NCBI RefSeq assembly: GCF_902168135.1
Contig: NZ_CABHOL010000024.1
Span: 1-64,000, forward strand
Source: an uncultured Fluviicola sp.
GTDB taxonomy: Bacteria; Bacteroidota; Bacteroidia; Flavobacteriales_D; Crocinitomicaceae
Length of the DNA stretch: 64,000 nt
Direction: 5' to 3'
Shown here: positions 8,206-15,901 of the stretch, piece after piece
Layout: the number at the start of each line of letters is the position of its first letter
Position numbering within the stretch: the first letter of the stretch is position 1
Made by a program: the position numbers and the translations under genes
Notes under the pieces: generated by a model
Seen by the model: only the letters and a program-made list of their open reading frames with translations
Databases searched by the model: none
What the model was told of the DNA's origin: nothing

Positions 8206-8399
8206 GGTCGTTCATTTTGATGGATTGGCTCCTCAGAAAGAAGAGGAATGTTACTGAGTTCTTCGATAGAAGTTTTCTTCATTTTCCAGATTCGGATCAA
8301 TACAACCAGGAAGAAGATCACAAAGACCATCAGGGAAAATATACCGTAGAATTCTACCCCGGACTCGGTTGCCAAATGATGTTTAATAAATCGTAACAT
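8202..8399 (-). CDS. ccoQ: CcoQ-like small cbb3 oxidase subunit
   Basis: This 65-residue protein has a single membrane helix (about residues 19-39, FYGIFSLMVFVIFFLVVLIRI) and a short polar tail. Size, topology and position between ccoNO and ccoP match CcoQ/FixQ, a small subunit that stabilises the cbb3 complex. Sequence conservation in this family is weak, so the call depends on context. Its stop overlaps the ccoP start by 4 nt, and it begins 6 nt after ccoN ends. Confidence 0.8.
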   Translation of the reverse strand: MLRFIKHHLATESGVEFYGIFSLMVFVIFFLVVLIRIWKMKKTSIEELSNIPLLSEEPIHQNERP

Positions 8400-8405
8400 A
8401 ATTTC

Positions 8406-10589
8406 TTATTTAGCTTGTTTCACTTTGATATCTGTTCCCAATCGTTGTAAGTAGGCAATCAGGGCAATGATTTCTTTTTGCTTCAATTCGTCGATCTTGG
8501 CATTTTTATTCACCCCGTTCAATGCGATTTTCGGCATGTTATCTACGATATCAGTTGCAATTTCTTCTGCCTGTTTGTCCAGGTCTGCCTTCGCTTTTTG
8601 AGCGTATCCTTTCGGATATGGAACTCCAAGTGTCTGCATAGCTTCAATCTTTTTACTCAAAAGACTGGTATTCAGGTTGTCTTCTTTCAACCAGGAGTAT
8701 GCGGGCATAATGGACCCTGGTGATAAAGCTTTCGGATCGATCATGTGTTTGTAATGCCACATGTTTCCGCGTAAACCTCCTTCCCGTGCAACGTCCGGAC
8801 CGGTGCGTTTAGAACCCCAAAGGAATGGGTGGTCGTAAACATGTTCTCCGGCTTTCGTGTAACCGCCGCTTTCGGGAGTTGGTGCATAACGTGCTGTTTC
8901 AAAACGAAGCGGGCGTATCATTTGAGAGTGACAGTTGTTACAGCCTTCACGGATGTAAATGTCGCGGCCTTCCAATTCAAGCGGAGTATAAGGTTTCACA
9001 CTGCTGATGGTCGGTACATTTGATTTCACTGCAATGGTTGGAATAATCTCTGCTAAACCACCGATTGCAACAACGATGATACTGATGACCATGAAGCGAA
9101 CTGGTTTTCCTTCGATTCCACGATGCCAATACTCTTTTTTCGTAGAAACATGAGCTCTCTCAACAGCTACTTCAACCGTTTCGTCTGCCTGGAAAGATCC
9201 GGCTTTGACTGTTTTGTAAACGTTATACACGAGCATCAATGCACCTATGATGTAAAGAAGTCCTCCGATAGATCTTAGAATGTAGTAAGGTTTCATATCG
9301 ATCACGATTTCCAGGAAGTCCTTGTAAGCTAATGTTCCGTCCGGATTAAATTGCTGCCAGTTCAATCCTTGTGCGAAACCTGCAATGTACATCGGAACAG
9401 CGTAAAGAATGATTCCCAGTGTAGCGATCCAGAAATGTCTGTTTGCCAGTTTGATGGAATAAAGCTGTGTTTTAAACATTTTAGGTATCAGCCAGTAAAT
9501 CAAACCGAAAGTCATCATTCCGTTCCAGCCAAGTCCGCCAACATGTACGTGAGCAATGGTCCAGTCTGTAAAGTGTGAGATCATATTCACGGATTTCAGG
9601 GACAAAAGCGGACCTTCGAATGTTGCCATTCCATAACAGGTCAAAGCAACCACCATGAATTTCAGCATGACATCGTCACGAACGCGGTCCCAGGCTCCTC
9701 TCAAGGTTAACAGACCATTCAGCATTCCTCCCCATGACGGAGCAATCAGCATGACCGAAAACACGACTCCGAGACTTTGTGCCCAATCAGGCAGGGAACT
9801 ATAGAGCAAATGGTGAGGTCCGGCCCAGATATAGATGAAAATAAGCGCCCAAAAGTGAATGATGGATAAGCGGTAGGAGTAAACCGGTCTGTTTGCTGCT
9901 TTCGGCACAAAATAGTACATCAAACCTAAATAAGGTGTTGTCAGGAAGAAAGCTACCGCATTATGCCCGTACCACCACTGAACCAATGCATCCTGAACCC
10001 CTGCATACCAGGAATAACTCTTCAGGAATGAGATCGGTAATTCAAAGGAGTTGAAAATGTGTAAAATGGCAACCGTTACGAATGTTGCAATGTAGAACCA
10101 GATAGCTACATACAAGTGTTTCACGCGTCTGTTCAGGATGGTAGCGAACATGTTCCAGCCGAATACTACCCAAATCAGTGCAATCAGGATATCGATCCAC
10201 CATTCCAGCTCTGCATATTCTTTACTCGAAGTGATTCCGAAAGGAAGGGTTAAAACGGCACAGACAATGATGAACTGCCAGCCCCAAAAATTGAGGTAGC
10301 TCATTTTGTCACTCCACATCCGGGTTTTGAGAAGTCGCTGCAGGGAATAATAAACTCCCATGAAAATCCCGTTTCCAACAAATGCAAAGATTACTGCGTT
10401 GGTGTGTAATGGTCTGATCCGCCCGAACGAAATGTATCTGAAACTCAGATAATCGTTAAAGAATTCGGGAAAAGCCAGCTGCAGAGCGGCAATTAATCCG
10501 ACCAGCATTCCAATGACTGCCCACAGGATGGTGGCAAATGCGAAATATTTGACAATTTTATTGTCGTACTTAACCGTTTGTATTTCCAT
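8406..10589 (-). CDS. ccoN: Fused cbb3-type cytochrome c oxidase subunits I and II (CcoNO)
   Basis: This protein of about 727 residues joins the catalytic subunit CcoN (about residues 1-470, twelve or more membrane helices) to the membrane-anchored monoheme cytochrome CcoO. Metal and heme ligand regions are visible: RPLHTNAV, WYGHNAVAFF, GPHHLLY and DWTIAHVHVGG in CcoN, and CNNCH at residues 550-554 in CcoO. It reduces oxygen to water with high affinity and pumps protons. The CcoNO fusion is common in Bacteroidota. I chose the ATG at 10589 (MEIQTVKYDNKIVKYF) because upstream in-frame codons up to 10664 encode a low-complexity Thr/Asn stretch inside ccoS. It overlaps the ccoS end by about 20 nt. 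Confidence 0.96.
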   Translation of the reverse strand: MEIQTVKYDNKIVKYFAFATILWAVIGMLVGLIAALQLAFPEFFNDYLSFRYISFGRIRPLHTNAVIFAFVGNGIFMGVYYSLQRLLKTRMWSDKMSYLNFWGWQFIIVCAVLTLPFGITSSKEYAELEWWIDILIALIWVVFGWNMFATILNRRVKHLYVAIWFYIATFVTVAILHIFNSFELPISFLKSYSWYAGVQDALVQWWYGHNAVAFFLTTPYLGLMYYFVPKAANRPVYSYRLSIIHFWALIFIYIWAGPHHLLYSSLPDWAQSLGVVFSVMLIAPSWGGMLNGLLTLRGAWDRVRDDVMLKFMVVALTCYGMATFEGPLLSLKSVNMISHFTDWTIAHVHVGGLGWNGMMTFGLIYWLIPKMFKTQLYSIKLANRHFWIATLGIILYAVPMYIAGFAQGLNWQQFNPDGTLAYKDFLEIVIDMKPYYILRSIGGLLYIIGALMLVYNVYKTVKAGSFQADETVEVAVERAHVSTKKEYWHRGIEGKPVRFMVISIIVVAIGGLAEIIPTIAVKSNVPTISSVKPYTPLELEGRDIYIREGCNNCHSQMIRPLRFETARYAPTPESGGYTKAGEHVYDHPFLWGSKRTGPDVAREGGLRGNMWHYKHMIDPKALSPGSIMPAYSWLKEDNLNTSLLSKKIEAMQTLGVPYPKGYAQKAKADLDKQAEEIATDIVDNMPKIALNGVNKNAKIDELKQKEIIALIAYLQRLGTDIKVKQAK

Positions 10590-10758
10590 TGTTGTTTTGA
10601 TTTGATTCGTTCTGGTCTGGTTCGTCCTCGTAAAGGATCCGAACGCTGGGGGAGTAGTCGTCATCGTATTGTCCCGTTTTCGTCGCCCAAAGGAAAATTC
10701 CTAAGAAAAAGACGGCCAGACAAAGACTTACGATAAGCATTATGTAGATCATTCCCAT
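10570..10758 (-). CDS. ccoS: cbb3 oxidase assembly protein CcoS
   Basis: This is a small protein of about 62 residues with one N-terminal membrane helix followed by FLWATKTGQYDDDYSPSVRILYED, a clear CcoS signature (compare WAxxxGQFDDxxxPxxRIL). CcoS is needed for cofactor insertion into the cbb3 oxidase. I placed the start at 10758 (MGMIYIMLIVS); an upstream in-frame ATG at 10794 would add 12 residues and is less typical. It is the first gene of the oxidase operon. An Fnr-type site lies 58 nt upstream. Confidence 0.92.
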   Translation of the reverse strand: MGMIYIMLIVSLCLAVFFLGIFLWATKTGQYDDDYSPSVRILYEDEPDQNESNQNNNGNTNG

Positions 10759-10780
10759 GGTACAAAGAACAGGACGAAAC

Positions 10781-10788
10781 AGAAGATA
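10781..10788 (-). promoter_or_regulatory. Possible -7 element (TATCTTCT) of the ccoS-ccoNO operon
   Basis: On the minus strand this octamer resembles TAnnTTTG with two mismatches at the 3' end. It lies about 37 nt from the centre of the Fnr-type site at 10816-10827, which would put that site near -42 to -44. A weak match to consensus is expected for an activator-dependent promoter. Confidence 0.4.
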
Positions 10789-10815
10789 AAACATGACTTA
10801 TGTAACTGAAAAAAG

Positions 10816-10827
10816 TGATTTATATCA
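10816..10827. promoter_or_regulatory. Fnr-type operator (TGATTTATATCA) upstream of ccoS
   Basis: The sequence is the perfect core dyad TGAT-N4-ATCA, as in the Fnr/Crp-family consensus TTGAT-N4-ATCAA. It lies 58 nt before the ccoS start and 75 nt before the divergent helicase gene. An Fnr-like regulator is encoded at 15902-16597. Confidence 0.7.
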
Positions 10828-10846
10828 TGTTTTTGATGAACAATCA

Positions 10847-10866
10847 GGCATTCGTAATTCGTAATT
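10847..10866. repeat. Dispersed intergenic 20-mer, copy 2
   Basis: GGCATTCGTAATTCGTAATT is identical to 2102-2121. Here it lies between the Fnr-type operator and the helicase promoter, followed by ATTCGCAATTCCCGAAGGG. Confidence 0.7.
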
Positions 10867-10889
10867 CGCAATTCCCGAAGGGTAATGCT

Positions 10890-10897
10890 TACTTTTG
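10890..10897 (+). promoter_or_regulatory. -7 element (TACTTTTG) 4 nt before the helicase start
   Basis: This is a perfect TAnnTTTG match ending at 10897; the start codon is at 10902. If transcription starts about 5 nt after the element, the mRNA would be leaderless. Confidence 0.55.
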
Positions 10898-10901
10898 TAG
10901 T

Positions 10902-12005
10902 ATGAAGACAAATTCACCGATTAATCCGAAAATCTTAAGCCGCCTGGCGGAATTGGGTTTTACGAATCCAACACCCATCCAGGAACATGCATGGAAGCAT
11001 TTGATCGAAAAGCACCAGGATTATGTAGGGCAGGCTCATACAGGGTCCGGGAAAACAATTGCTTACGGTGTTCCGCTTTTGCAGCGCATCGATGCAAAGG
11101 ATAAAGATGTACAGGCAGTGGTTTTGGTTCCTACGCGTGAATTGGTTGTTCAAACCTCAAAAACCTTGTTCAAACTTTCCAAGAACATGGACAAATTCTT
11201 CATTCAATCGATTGTGAAAGGGGATGATCTTGAACAGCAGAAGCGGGATCTTCAGCGTCCCACCCAGGTATTGGTGGCAACTCCGGGAAGGTTACTGGAA
11301 TTGATGCGCATGAAAGCTGTTTCTCTCAGAAGGGTAAAAACCATTGTACTGGATGAAGCGGATGAGCTGTATGCGAAAGGTTTTATGAAGGAAATCGATA
11401 AGATCCTGGGTGAAACCAACGATTTTCACAAGAAATGGCTTTTTTCTGCTACGATTCACGGTGAATTAACGAAATGGATCAGGCAAACCCTGCACATGGA
11501 TGCTCCGAAGGCAGTTATTGCTACTAAAGAAGTGATGAATCCGCGGATTGAGCATCAATACGTAGAATGCCAGAAAGAAGACAAACCGATGCTGCTGCTT
11601 GAATTCCTGACAACCATGAAAAAAGGCCGCGGGATTATTTTTTGCAGAACAAAAGGGGATGTGGAACATGTGGCCCGGTTTCTAAGAGGACATGAGAAGA
11701 AAGTGACCGAAATTTATGGAGAAATGTTCCCTAAAGAACGCGAAAAAGCGATGCGGATGTTTTCGCAGGAACACACCCAGTATTTGGTAGCTTCCGATAT
11801 TGCAGCCCGTGGAATGGATTTCCCGGACCTGGCCTTCGTGGTGCATTATCAATTGCCGGATGATCCGGATTATTACACACACCGCAGCGGAAGAACCGCA
11901 AGGGCAGGGAAGCGGGGAATTTCTTTAAGCCTGGTGGAATCGGTAGAACGCAAAAAGCTGCGTTACATCCAGGATTTGCTGCATGTGGATTTTATCCAGT
12001 TGTAA
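10902..12005 (+). CDS. DEAD-box ATP-dependent RNA helicase
   Basis: This protein of 367 residues has the full helicase core. The Q-motif region is LGFTNPTPIQEHAW, motif I AHTGSGKT, Ia PTRELV, Ib TPGRL, motif II DEAD, motif III SAT, and motif VI HRSGRTAR. It lacks the long basic C-terminal tail of many cold-shock helicases, so it is close to a minimal core. It unwinds short RNA duplexes, probably in ribosome assembly or mRNA turnover. I chose the ATG at 10902 because the 29 upstream in-frame residues are encoded by the promoter and an intergenic repeat. It sits alone on the plus strand between the two cco gene groups. Confidence 0.93.
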   Translation: MKTNSPINPKILSRLAELGFTNPTPIQEHAWKHLIEKHQDYVGQAHTGSGKTIAYGVPLLQRIDAKDKDVQAVVLVPTRELVVQTSKTLFKLSKNMDKFFIQSIVKGDDLEQQKRDLQRPTQVLVATPGRLLELMRMKAVSLRRVKTIVLDEADELYAKGFMKEIDKILGETNDFHKKWLFSATIHGELTKWIRQTLHMDAPKAVIATKEVMNPRIEHQYVECQKEDKPMLLLEFLTTMKKGRGIIFCRTKGDVEHVARFLRGHEKKVTEIYGEMFPKEREKAMRMFSQEHTQYLVASDIAARGMDFPDLAFVVHYQLPDDPDYYTHRSGRTARAGKRGISLSLVESVERKKLRYIQDLLHVDFIQL

Positions 12006-12025
12006 TCTGTCAGCAGAAAAAGAGA

Positions 12026-14413
12026 TTAAACAATCGTTTCCTGAAATGGAGGTAATTTCTTTCTTAAAGTAAGAAAAGTAGCCAACCCGACAACGGTAAT
12101 GGAACTCAGCGGCATCAATATGGTTGCAACAAAAGGTGTTAATGCCCCGCTGACCGCAAAACCGACACCCGTGAGGTTGTACATCAATGAAAAAGCAAAA
12201 CTAATCTTCAAAAAACCTTTTCCCTGCTGGATGTACCGAATATATTCCGGAAGGAATTGCAGGTTTTCGGCTTTCAAAATAGCGTCGGAGGAAGGTGTGA
12301 AGCGCACCAGGTCTTCGGATAGTGCTAATCCCACAAATGCGCTGTTGAGTGCTCCGGCATCATTCAGTCCGTCTCCGATCATCAATACACGCTCTCCGGA
12401 TTCCTGCAGTTTATCGATGTATTTTTTCTTGGCTACAGGAGTTTGTTCGAAGTGAAAATCCGAACCTGAAGGGAAAAAAGGGCGGATCAGCTCCAAATCA
12501 CGTCCCGTATCTCCGGAAACAACGGATAATTTGTGTGCGCAGCCTAAAGCTGTAACGGCATTCGAAACACCTTTTCTCAAACTGGACTTGAATACGAATT
12601 TCCCCAAAACATGTTCCTGTATGGCCAGGTAAGAACAGGATTCCAGATGTTTCGACTCATCCATTCCCACAAAGCTTGCTGAGCCGAGTTTCAATCCGTT
12701 TTCGGAAGCGATTCCCAATCCGGCATACTCAATAGCTTTTAAATCCATTTCTTTAGGGCGTAATGTCTGCCTGATCCATTGATGGATTGCCAAGGCATAA
12801 GGGTGTGTTGCGTGTTTGGTGATTGCATAGACTTCGTCCAGTTGCTCCAGTGTCAGCGGTTCACCGATGTATTCAACGGATTTGGTATCCTGTTCGGTCA
12901 AAGTACCGGTTTTATCGAAAACGATGTGTGTACACTGCTGGATACGTTCAATGATAGTGGTGTTGCGGAGATAGAATCCTTTTCTTCCGAGTTTACGCAT
13001 CATATTTCCATAAGTAAACGGAACGGAAAGTGCCAATGCACAAGGACAAGCTACAATGAGAACTGCAGTAACAATTTCCGGGATTTGTACCGGATCAACG
13101 AAGCTCCATCCAATTGCCGCCCCGGTTGCAATCAATAGAACAGCTGCTATGAAATAGCGTGAAATGCGGTCCTGTCGCGATTGGAAACCATCGTTTTCCT
13201 GTTTGGAATGCTGTTCGTTCCAAAGCTGGGTAAGTTCGCTCCTGGAACTTGTTTTCAAAACGGAAAGTTCAACGGTTTCACCGCAGATCTTTCCTCCCGC
13301 ATAGATCATGTCGCCCTGGTTCTTTTCTACCCAGTCGGATTCACCGGTAACAAAACTATAATCGATGGTGGCCTTTTCCGAAAGCAGTAAACTGTCGCAG
13401 GGAATGATTTCTTCGTTGCGGATCCGGACCTGGTCACCGACTTTTAGTTCGTCTATCGGGCAAAGTTCTGTTTGGTCTCCCTGTTTGCGGATGACTGCAA
13501 TCGGGAAATAAGCTGTGAAATCGCGTTCGAAGGAAAGCCATTGATAGGTTTTATTCTGGAACCATTTCCCGATCAGGAGGAAAAAAATGAAAGCCGCAAA
13601 AGAGTCCATGTATCCGGGACCTTCATTGGAGAAGATGGCATAACAACTTCTCAGGTACAGCGCGATAATTCCTATTGTTATGGGAATATCAAGGTTCAAA
13701 GTTTTTGCTCGCAGTGCACCAAAGGCCGATTTGAAGAAATCCTGTGCGGAAAAGAACAGTACGGGCAAAGAAACCACAAAAGACAGGTAGGCGCTCAGAT
13801 CACGGAAACCTTTGTAGGTTTGATCGATTCCCAAATATTCGGGAAAACTCCACAGCATAATACTTCCGAAAGCAAATCCTGCAAACCCCAGCTGAAAAAG
13901 CAAGCGTTTGTTTACCGTTGATTTACGTGCTTCGACTTTGGTGAAATTGGGTTCGTACCCGATCTTAGTAAGCAGGTGTGCTAATTCGGATAAAGCTATT
14001 TGGGACTCATCAACGATAATGGAGCACTGTCTTTTCGGGAAATTCACCAGCGAATGGATAACACCCGGATTGAGCTTTGATAAATGTTCCAATAAGTAAA
14101 TGCAGCTCGCACAATGGATTTGCGGGAGATGCAGGGTGATTTTTACCGTGTTTCCTTCCTGGAAATCAATGTAGGATTGCCGGATTGCCGGATCATCCAG
14201 TATGTCGAATCTTTTTTTGGAGTATTTGTTCGGACGGATCCCGGTAAGTGTTTGGTCGGAATAATAAGCGCCCAAATCATGTTCGGAGAGCAATTGATAG
14301 ACTTGTTTGCACCCGTTGCAGCAAAAATCGTGGGCTTCAAAACGAATGATTTCTTCCGTAGCCGGTTCATGGCAATGGAAGCAAATAACCGTGTCAGTTT
14401 GGGGGTTTTTCAT
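12026..14413 (-). CDS. ccoI: CcoI/FixI copper-translocating P1B-type ATPase
   Basis: This 795-residue protein has an N-terminal cysteine-rich metal-binding head typical of CcoI (CFHC at 11-14, CCNGC at 31-35) and a ferredoxin-like heavy-metal domain with HCASC (100-104). The transporter core follows: TGES in the actuator domain, ACPCALAL in the ion-channel helix near residue 455, DKTGT near 500, THPYALAI in the nucleotide-binding domain, and GDGLND near 685. It exports copper to the cbb3 oxidase assembly pathway. It starts 10 nt after hemN ends on the same strand, so hemN-ccoI is probably one transcript. It converges on the helicase gene. Confidence 0.95.
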   Translation of the reverse strand: MKNPQTDTVICFHCHEPATEEIIRFEAHDFCCNGCKQVYQLLSEHDLGAYYSDQTLTGIRPNKYSKKRFDILDDPAIRQSYIDFQEGNTVKITLHLPQIHCASCIYLLEHLSKLNPGVIHSLVNFPKRQCSIIVDESQIALSELAHLLTKIGYEPNFTKVEARKSTVNKRLLFQLGFAGFAFGSIMLWSFPEYLGIDQTYKGFRDLSAYLSFVVSLPVLFFSAQDFFKSAFGALRAKTLNLDIPITIGIIALYLRSCYAIFSNEGPGYMDSFAAFIFFLLIGKWFQNKTYQWLSFERDFTAYFPIAVIRKQGDQTELCPIDELKVGDQVRIRNEEIIPCDSLLLSEKATIDYSFVTGESDWVEKNQGDMIYAGGKICGETVELSVLKTSSRSELTQLWNEQHSKQENDGFQSRQDRISRYFIAAVLLIATGAAIGWSFVDPVQIPEIVTAVLIVACPCALALSVPFTYGNMMRKLGRKGFYLRNTTIIERIQQCTHIVFDKTGTLTEQDTKSVEYIGEPLTLEQLDEVYAITKHATHPYALAIHQWIRQTLRPKEMDLKAIEYAGLGIASENGLKLGSASFVGMDESKHLESCSYLAIQEHVLGKFVFKSSLRKGVSNAVTALGCAHKLSVVSGDTGRDLELIRPFFPSGSDFHFEQTPVAKKKYIDKLQESGERVLMIGDGLNDAGALNSAFVGLALSEDLVRFTPSSDAILKAENLQFLPEYIRYIQQGKGFLKISFAFSLMYNLTGVGFAVSGALTPFVATILMPLSSITVVGLATFLTLRKKLPPFQETIV

Positions 14414-14423
14414 CGTTTTCGGA

Positions 14424-15779
14424 TTAAATCGTCATGCTGAAAGTTGGCTTCGAAGCAGGAATTTCCAGATATGGATCGAAAGCCATACAGACATTCCGTA
14501 CAAATGGTTTTCCTTTTTCCGTAACGGTGATTTTCCGGATTGCAATTTCAACCAGTTTGTCCTTGATCATCGGTATAAGTTTATCTGTAATGTCTGTGAT
14601 ATCAATCTCTTCGTCTTCATGGATTTCCGTTCCAAAGTTGCACATGAGCTGATTGATGTGTTCTCTTCGTTCTAGGTCCGTTTCCGTCAGTTGATGTCCT
14701 TTTTCCCAGGCAAAGCTATTTTCTTCGATGCGTTTGAGGTAATTTTTCAGGTCTTTTTCGTTTTGTGCATAGCCAAACCAGGAATCGGATATGGCCGACA
14801 TACCAAGTCCGATAAGTACTTTGGTATTATTGGTCGTATATCCCATAAAATTCCGGTGTAGTTTTTTTGAACGGTATGCCTGTGCCAATTTATCTTCTGC
14901 CAGTGCAAAATGGTCCATGGCTATTTCCTGGTAACCGGCCTGAAGGAACCGTTCTTTTGCCAACTCGTATAATTCTCTTTTCAATGAAGGAGAGGGAAGA
15001 TCACTTTCGTCAAATCCGCGCTGTCCCGTACCTTTGATCCAGGGAACATGTGCATAGGAGTAAAGTGAAAGTCGTTCCGGTCTGAAAGCAATGGTTTGTT
15101 CTACCGTTTTTTGGAATCCTTTAAGTGTTTGTTTGGGCAGTCCAAATACCAGGTCGTGAGAAATACTTGTGTAGCCTATCCTTTGCGCCGCTCTGTGACA
15201 TTTTTCAACCTGTTCTTTCGGTTGGATCCGGTGAATGGCCTGCTGTACAATTTTATTGTAATCCTGTATTCCAAAGCTGATGCGTCTAAAACCCAATTGG
15301 TAAAGTACCTGCAAGTGTTCCTCGGTAGTTGAATTCGGATGTGCTTCAAAACCAAACTCAAAGTCGTCGGAAACAGGAAATAGCTTTTTTAAACCCTCAA
15401 TCAGGCGTTTTAATTCGCCGGGAGCGAAGAAAGTGGGAGTGCCTCCGCCCAAATGAATCTCGGCAATGCGTGTCTGGGGTGAAAGATGAGAAGCGATGTT
15501 GTTCCATTCCTTCAATACCGCATCAATATACCTGCTTTCAACCTGGTGATTGGTCGTTATATACTTGTGACATCCGCAAAAAGTGCAGAGAGAATCGCAG
15601 TACGGCAAGTGAACGTAAATCGAAATGTCCTGTCCATCGGGAAGCTGCTGCCCCTTTTTTAGTGTCTCAATCCAGTCGGCAGCATTCCAGCGGTCAATTT
15701 TCCAGAAAGGTACCGGTGGATAGGAAGTATACCTGGGTCCCGGTTGATTGTATTTTCGGATCAGTTCGTCTTTTCCCAT
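14424..15779 (-). CDS. hemN: Oxygen-independent coproporphyrinogen III oxidase HemN
   Basis: This 451-residue radical-SAM enzyme converts coproporphyrinogen III to protoporphyrinogen IX without oxygen, in heme biosynthesis. The 4Fe-4S ligands form C61-x3-C65-x2-C68, followed by the extra cysteine in FCGC characteristic of HemN. The N-terminus GPRYTSYPPVPFW and the glycine-rich EIHLGGGTPTFF motif also match. Length is normal for HemN. It heads a hemN-ccoI operon; the pairing makes sense because cbb3 oxidase needs heme made at low oxygen. The promoter contains an Fnr-type site. Confidence 0.96.
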   Translation of the reverse strand: MGKDELIRKYNQPGPRYTSYPPVPFWKIDRWNAADWIETLKKGQQLPDGQDISIYVHLPYCDSLCTFCGCHKYITTNHQVESRYIDAVLKEWNNIASHLSPQTRIAEIHLGGGTPTFFAPGELKRLIEGLKKLFPVSDDFEFGFEAHPNSTTEEHLQVLYQLGFRRISFGIQDYNKIVQQAIHRIQPKEQVEKCHRAAQRIGYTSISHDLVFGLPKQTLKGFQKTVEQTIAFRPERLSLYSYAHVPWIKGTGQRGFDESDLPSPSLKRELYELAKERFLQAGYQEIAMDHFALAEDKLAQAYRSKKLHRNFMGYTTNNTKVLIGLGMSAISDSWFGYAQNEKDLKNYLKRIEENSFAWEKGHQLTETDLERREHINQLMCNFGTEIHEDEEIDITDITDKLIPMIKDKLVEIAIRKITVTEKGKPFVRNVCMAFDPYLEIPASKPTFSMTI

Positions 15780-15795
15780 GTTGCAATCCTTTTTG

Positions 15796-15803
15796 CAAAA
15801 GTA
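15796..15803 (-). promoter_or_regulatory. -7 element (TACTTTTG) of hemN-ccoI
   Basis: This is a perfect TAnnTTTG octamer on the minus strand, 16 nt before the hemN start. Its centre is 33 nt from the centre of the operator at 15827-15838, which puts that operator near -40. Confidence 0.6.
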
Positions 15804-15826
15804 GAAGGGCTGTTTTCTTTAAAAAA

Positions 15827-15838
15827 TGATGTGGATCA
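15827..15838. promoter_or_regulatory. Shared Fnr-type operator (TGATGTGGATCA) between hemN and fnr
   Basis: The core dyad TGAT-N4-ATCA lies between two divergent promoters. It is centred about -40 from the predicted hemN start site and about -42 from the predicted fnr start site, the usual position for class II activation by Fnr/Crp proteins. Confidence 0.72.
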
Positions 15839-15863
15839 GTTTTCTGAAAATCGGTAAAAAGAG

Positions 15864-15871
15864 TACATTTG
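15864..15871 (+). promoter_or_regulatory. -7 element (TACATTTG) of the Fnr-like regulator gene
   Basis: This is a perfect TAnnTTTG octamer 30 nt before the ATG at 15902. Its centre is 35 nt from the operator centre at 15832.5. Confidence 0.6.
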
Positions 15872-15901
15872 TCGAACAATCAGTAACGAGGAACTAATTT
15901 A

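Noticed and set aside
10590-10664. Upstream extension of ccoN by 25 codons
   Set aside because: It encodes a repetitive Thr/Asn/Gln stretch inside the ccoS reading frame; the ATG at 10589 gives a normal CcoN N-terminus.
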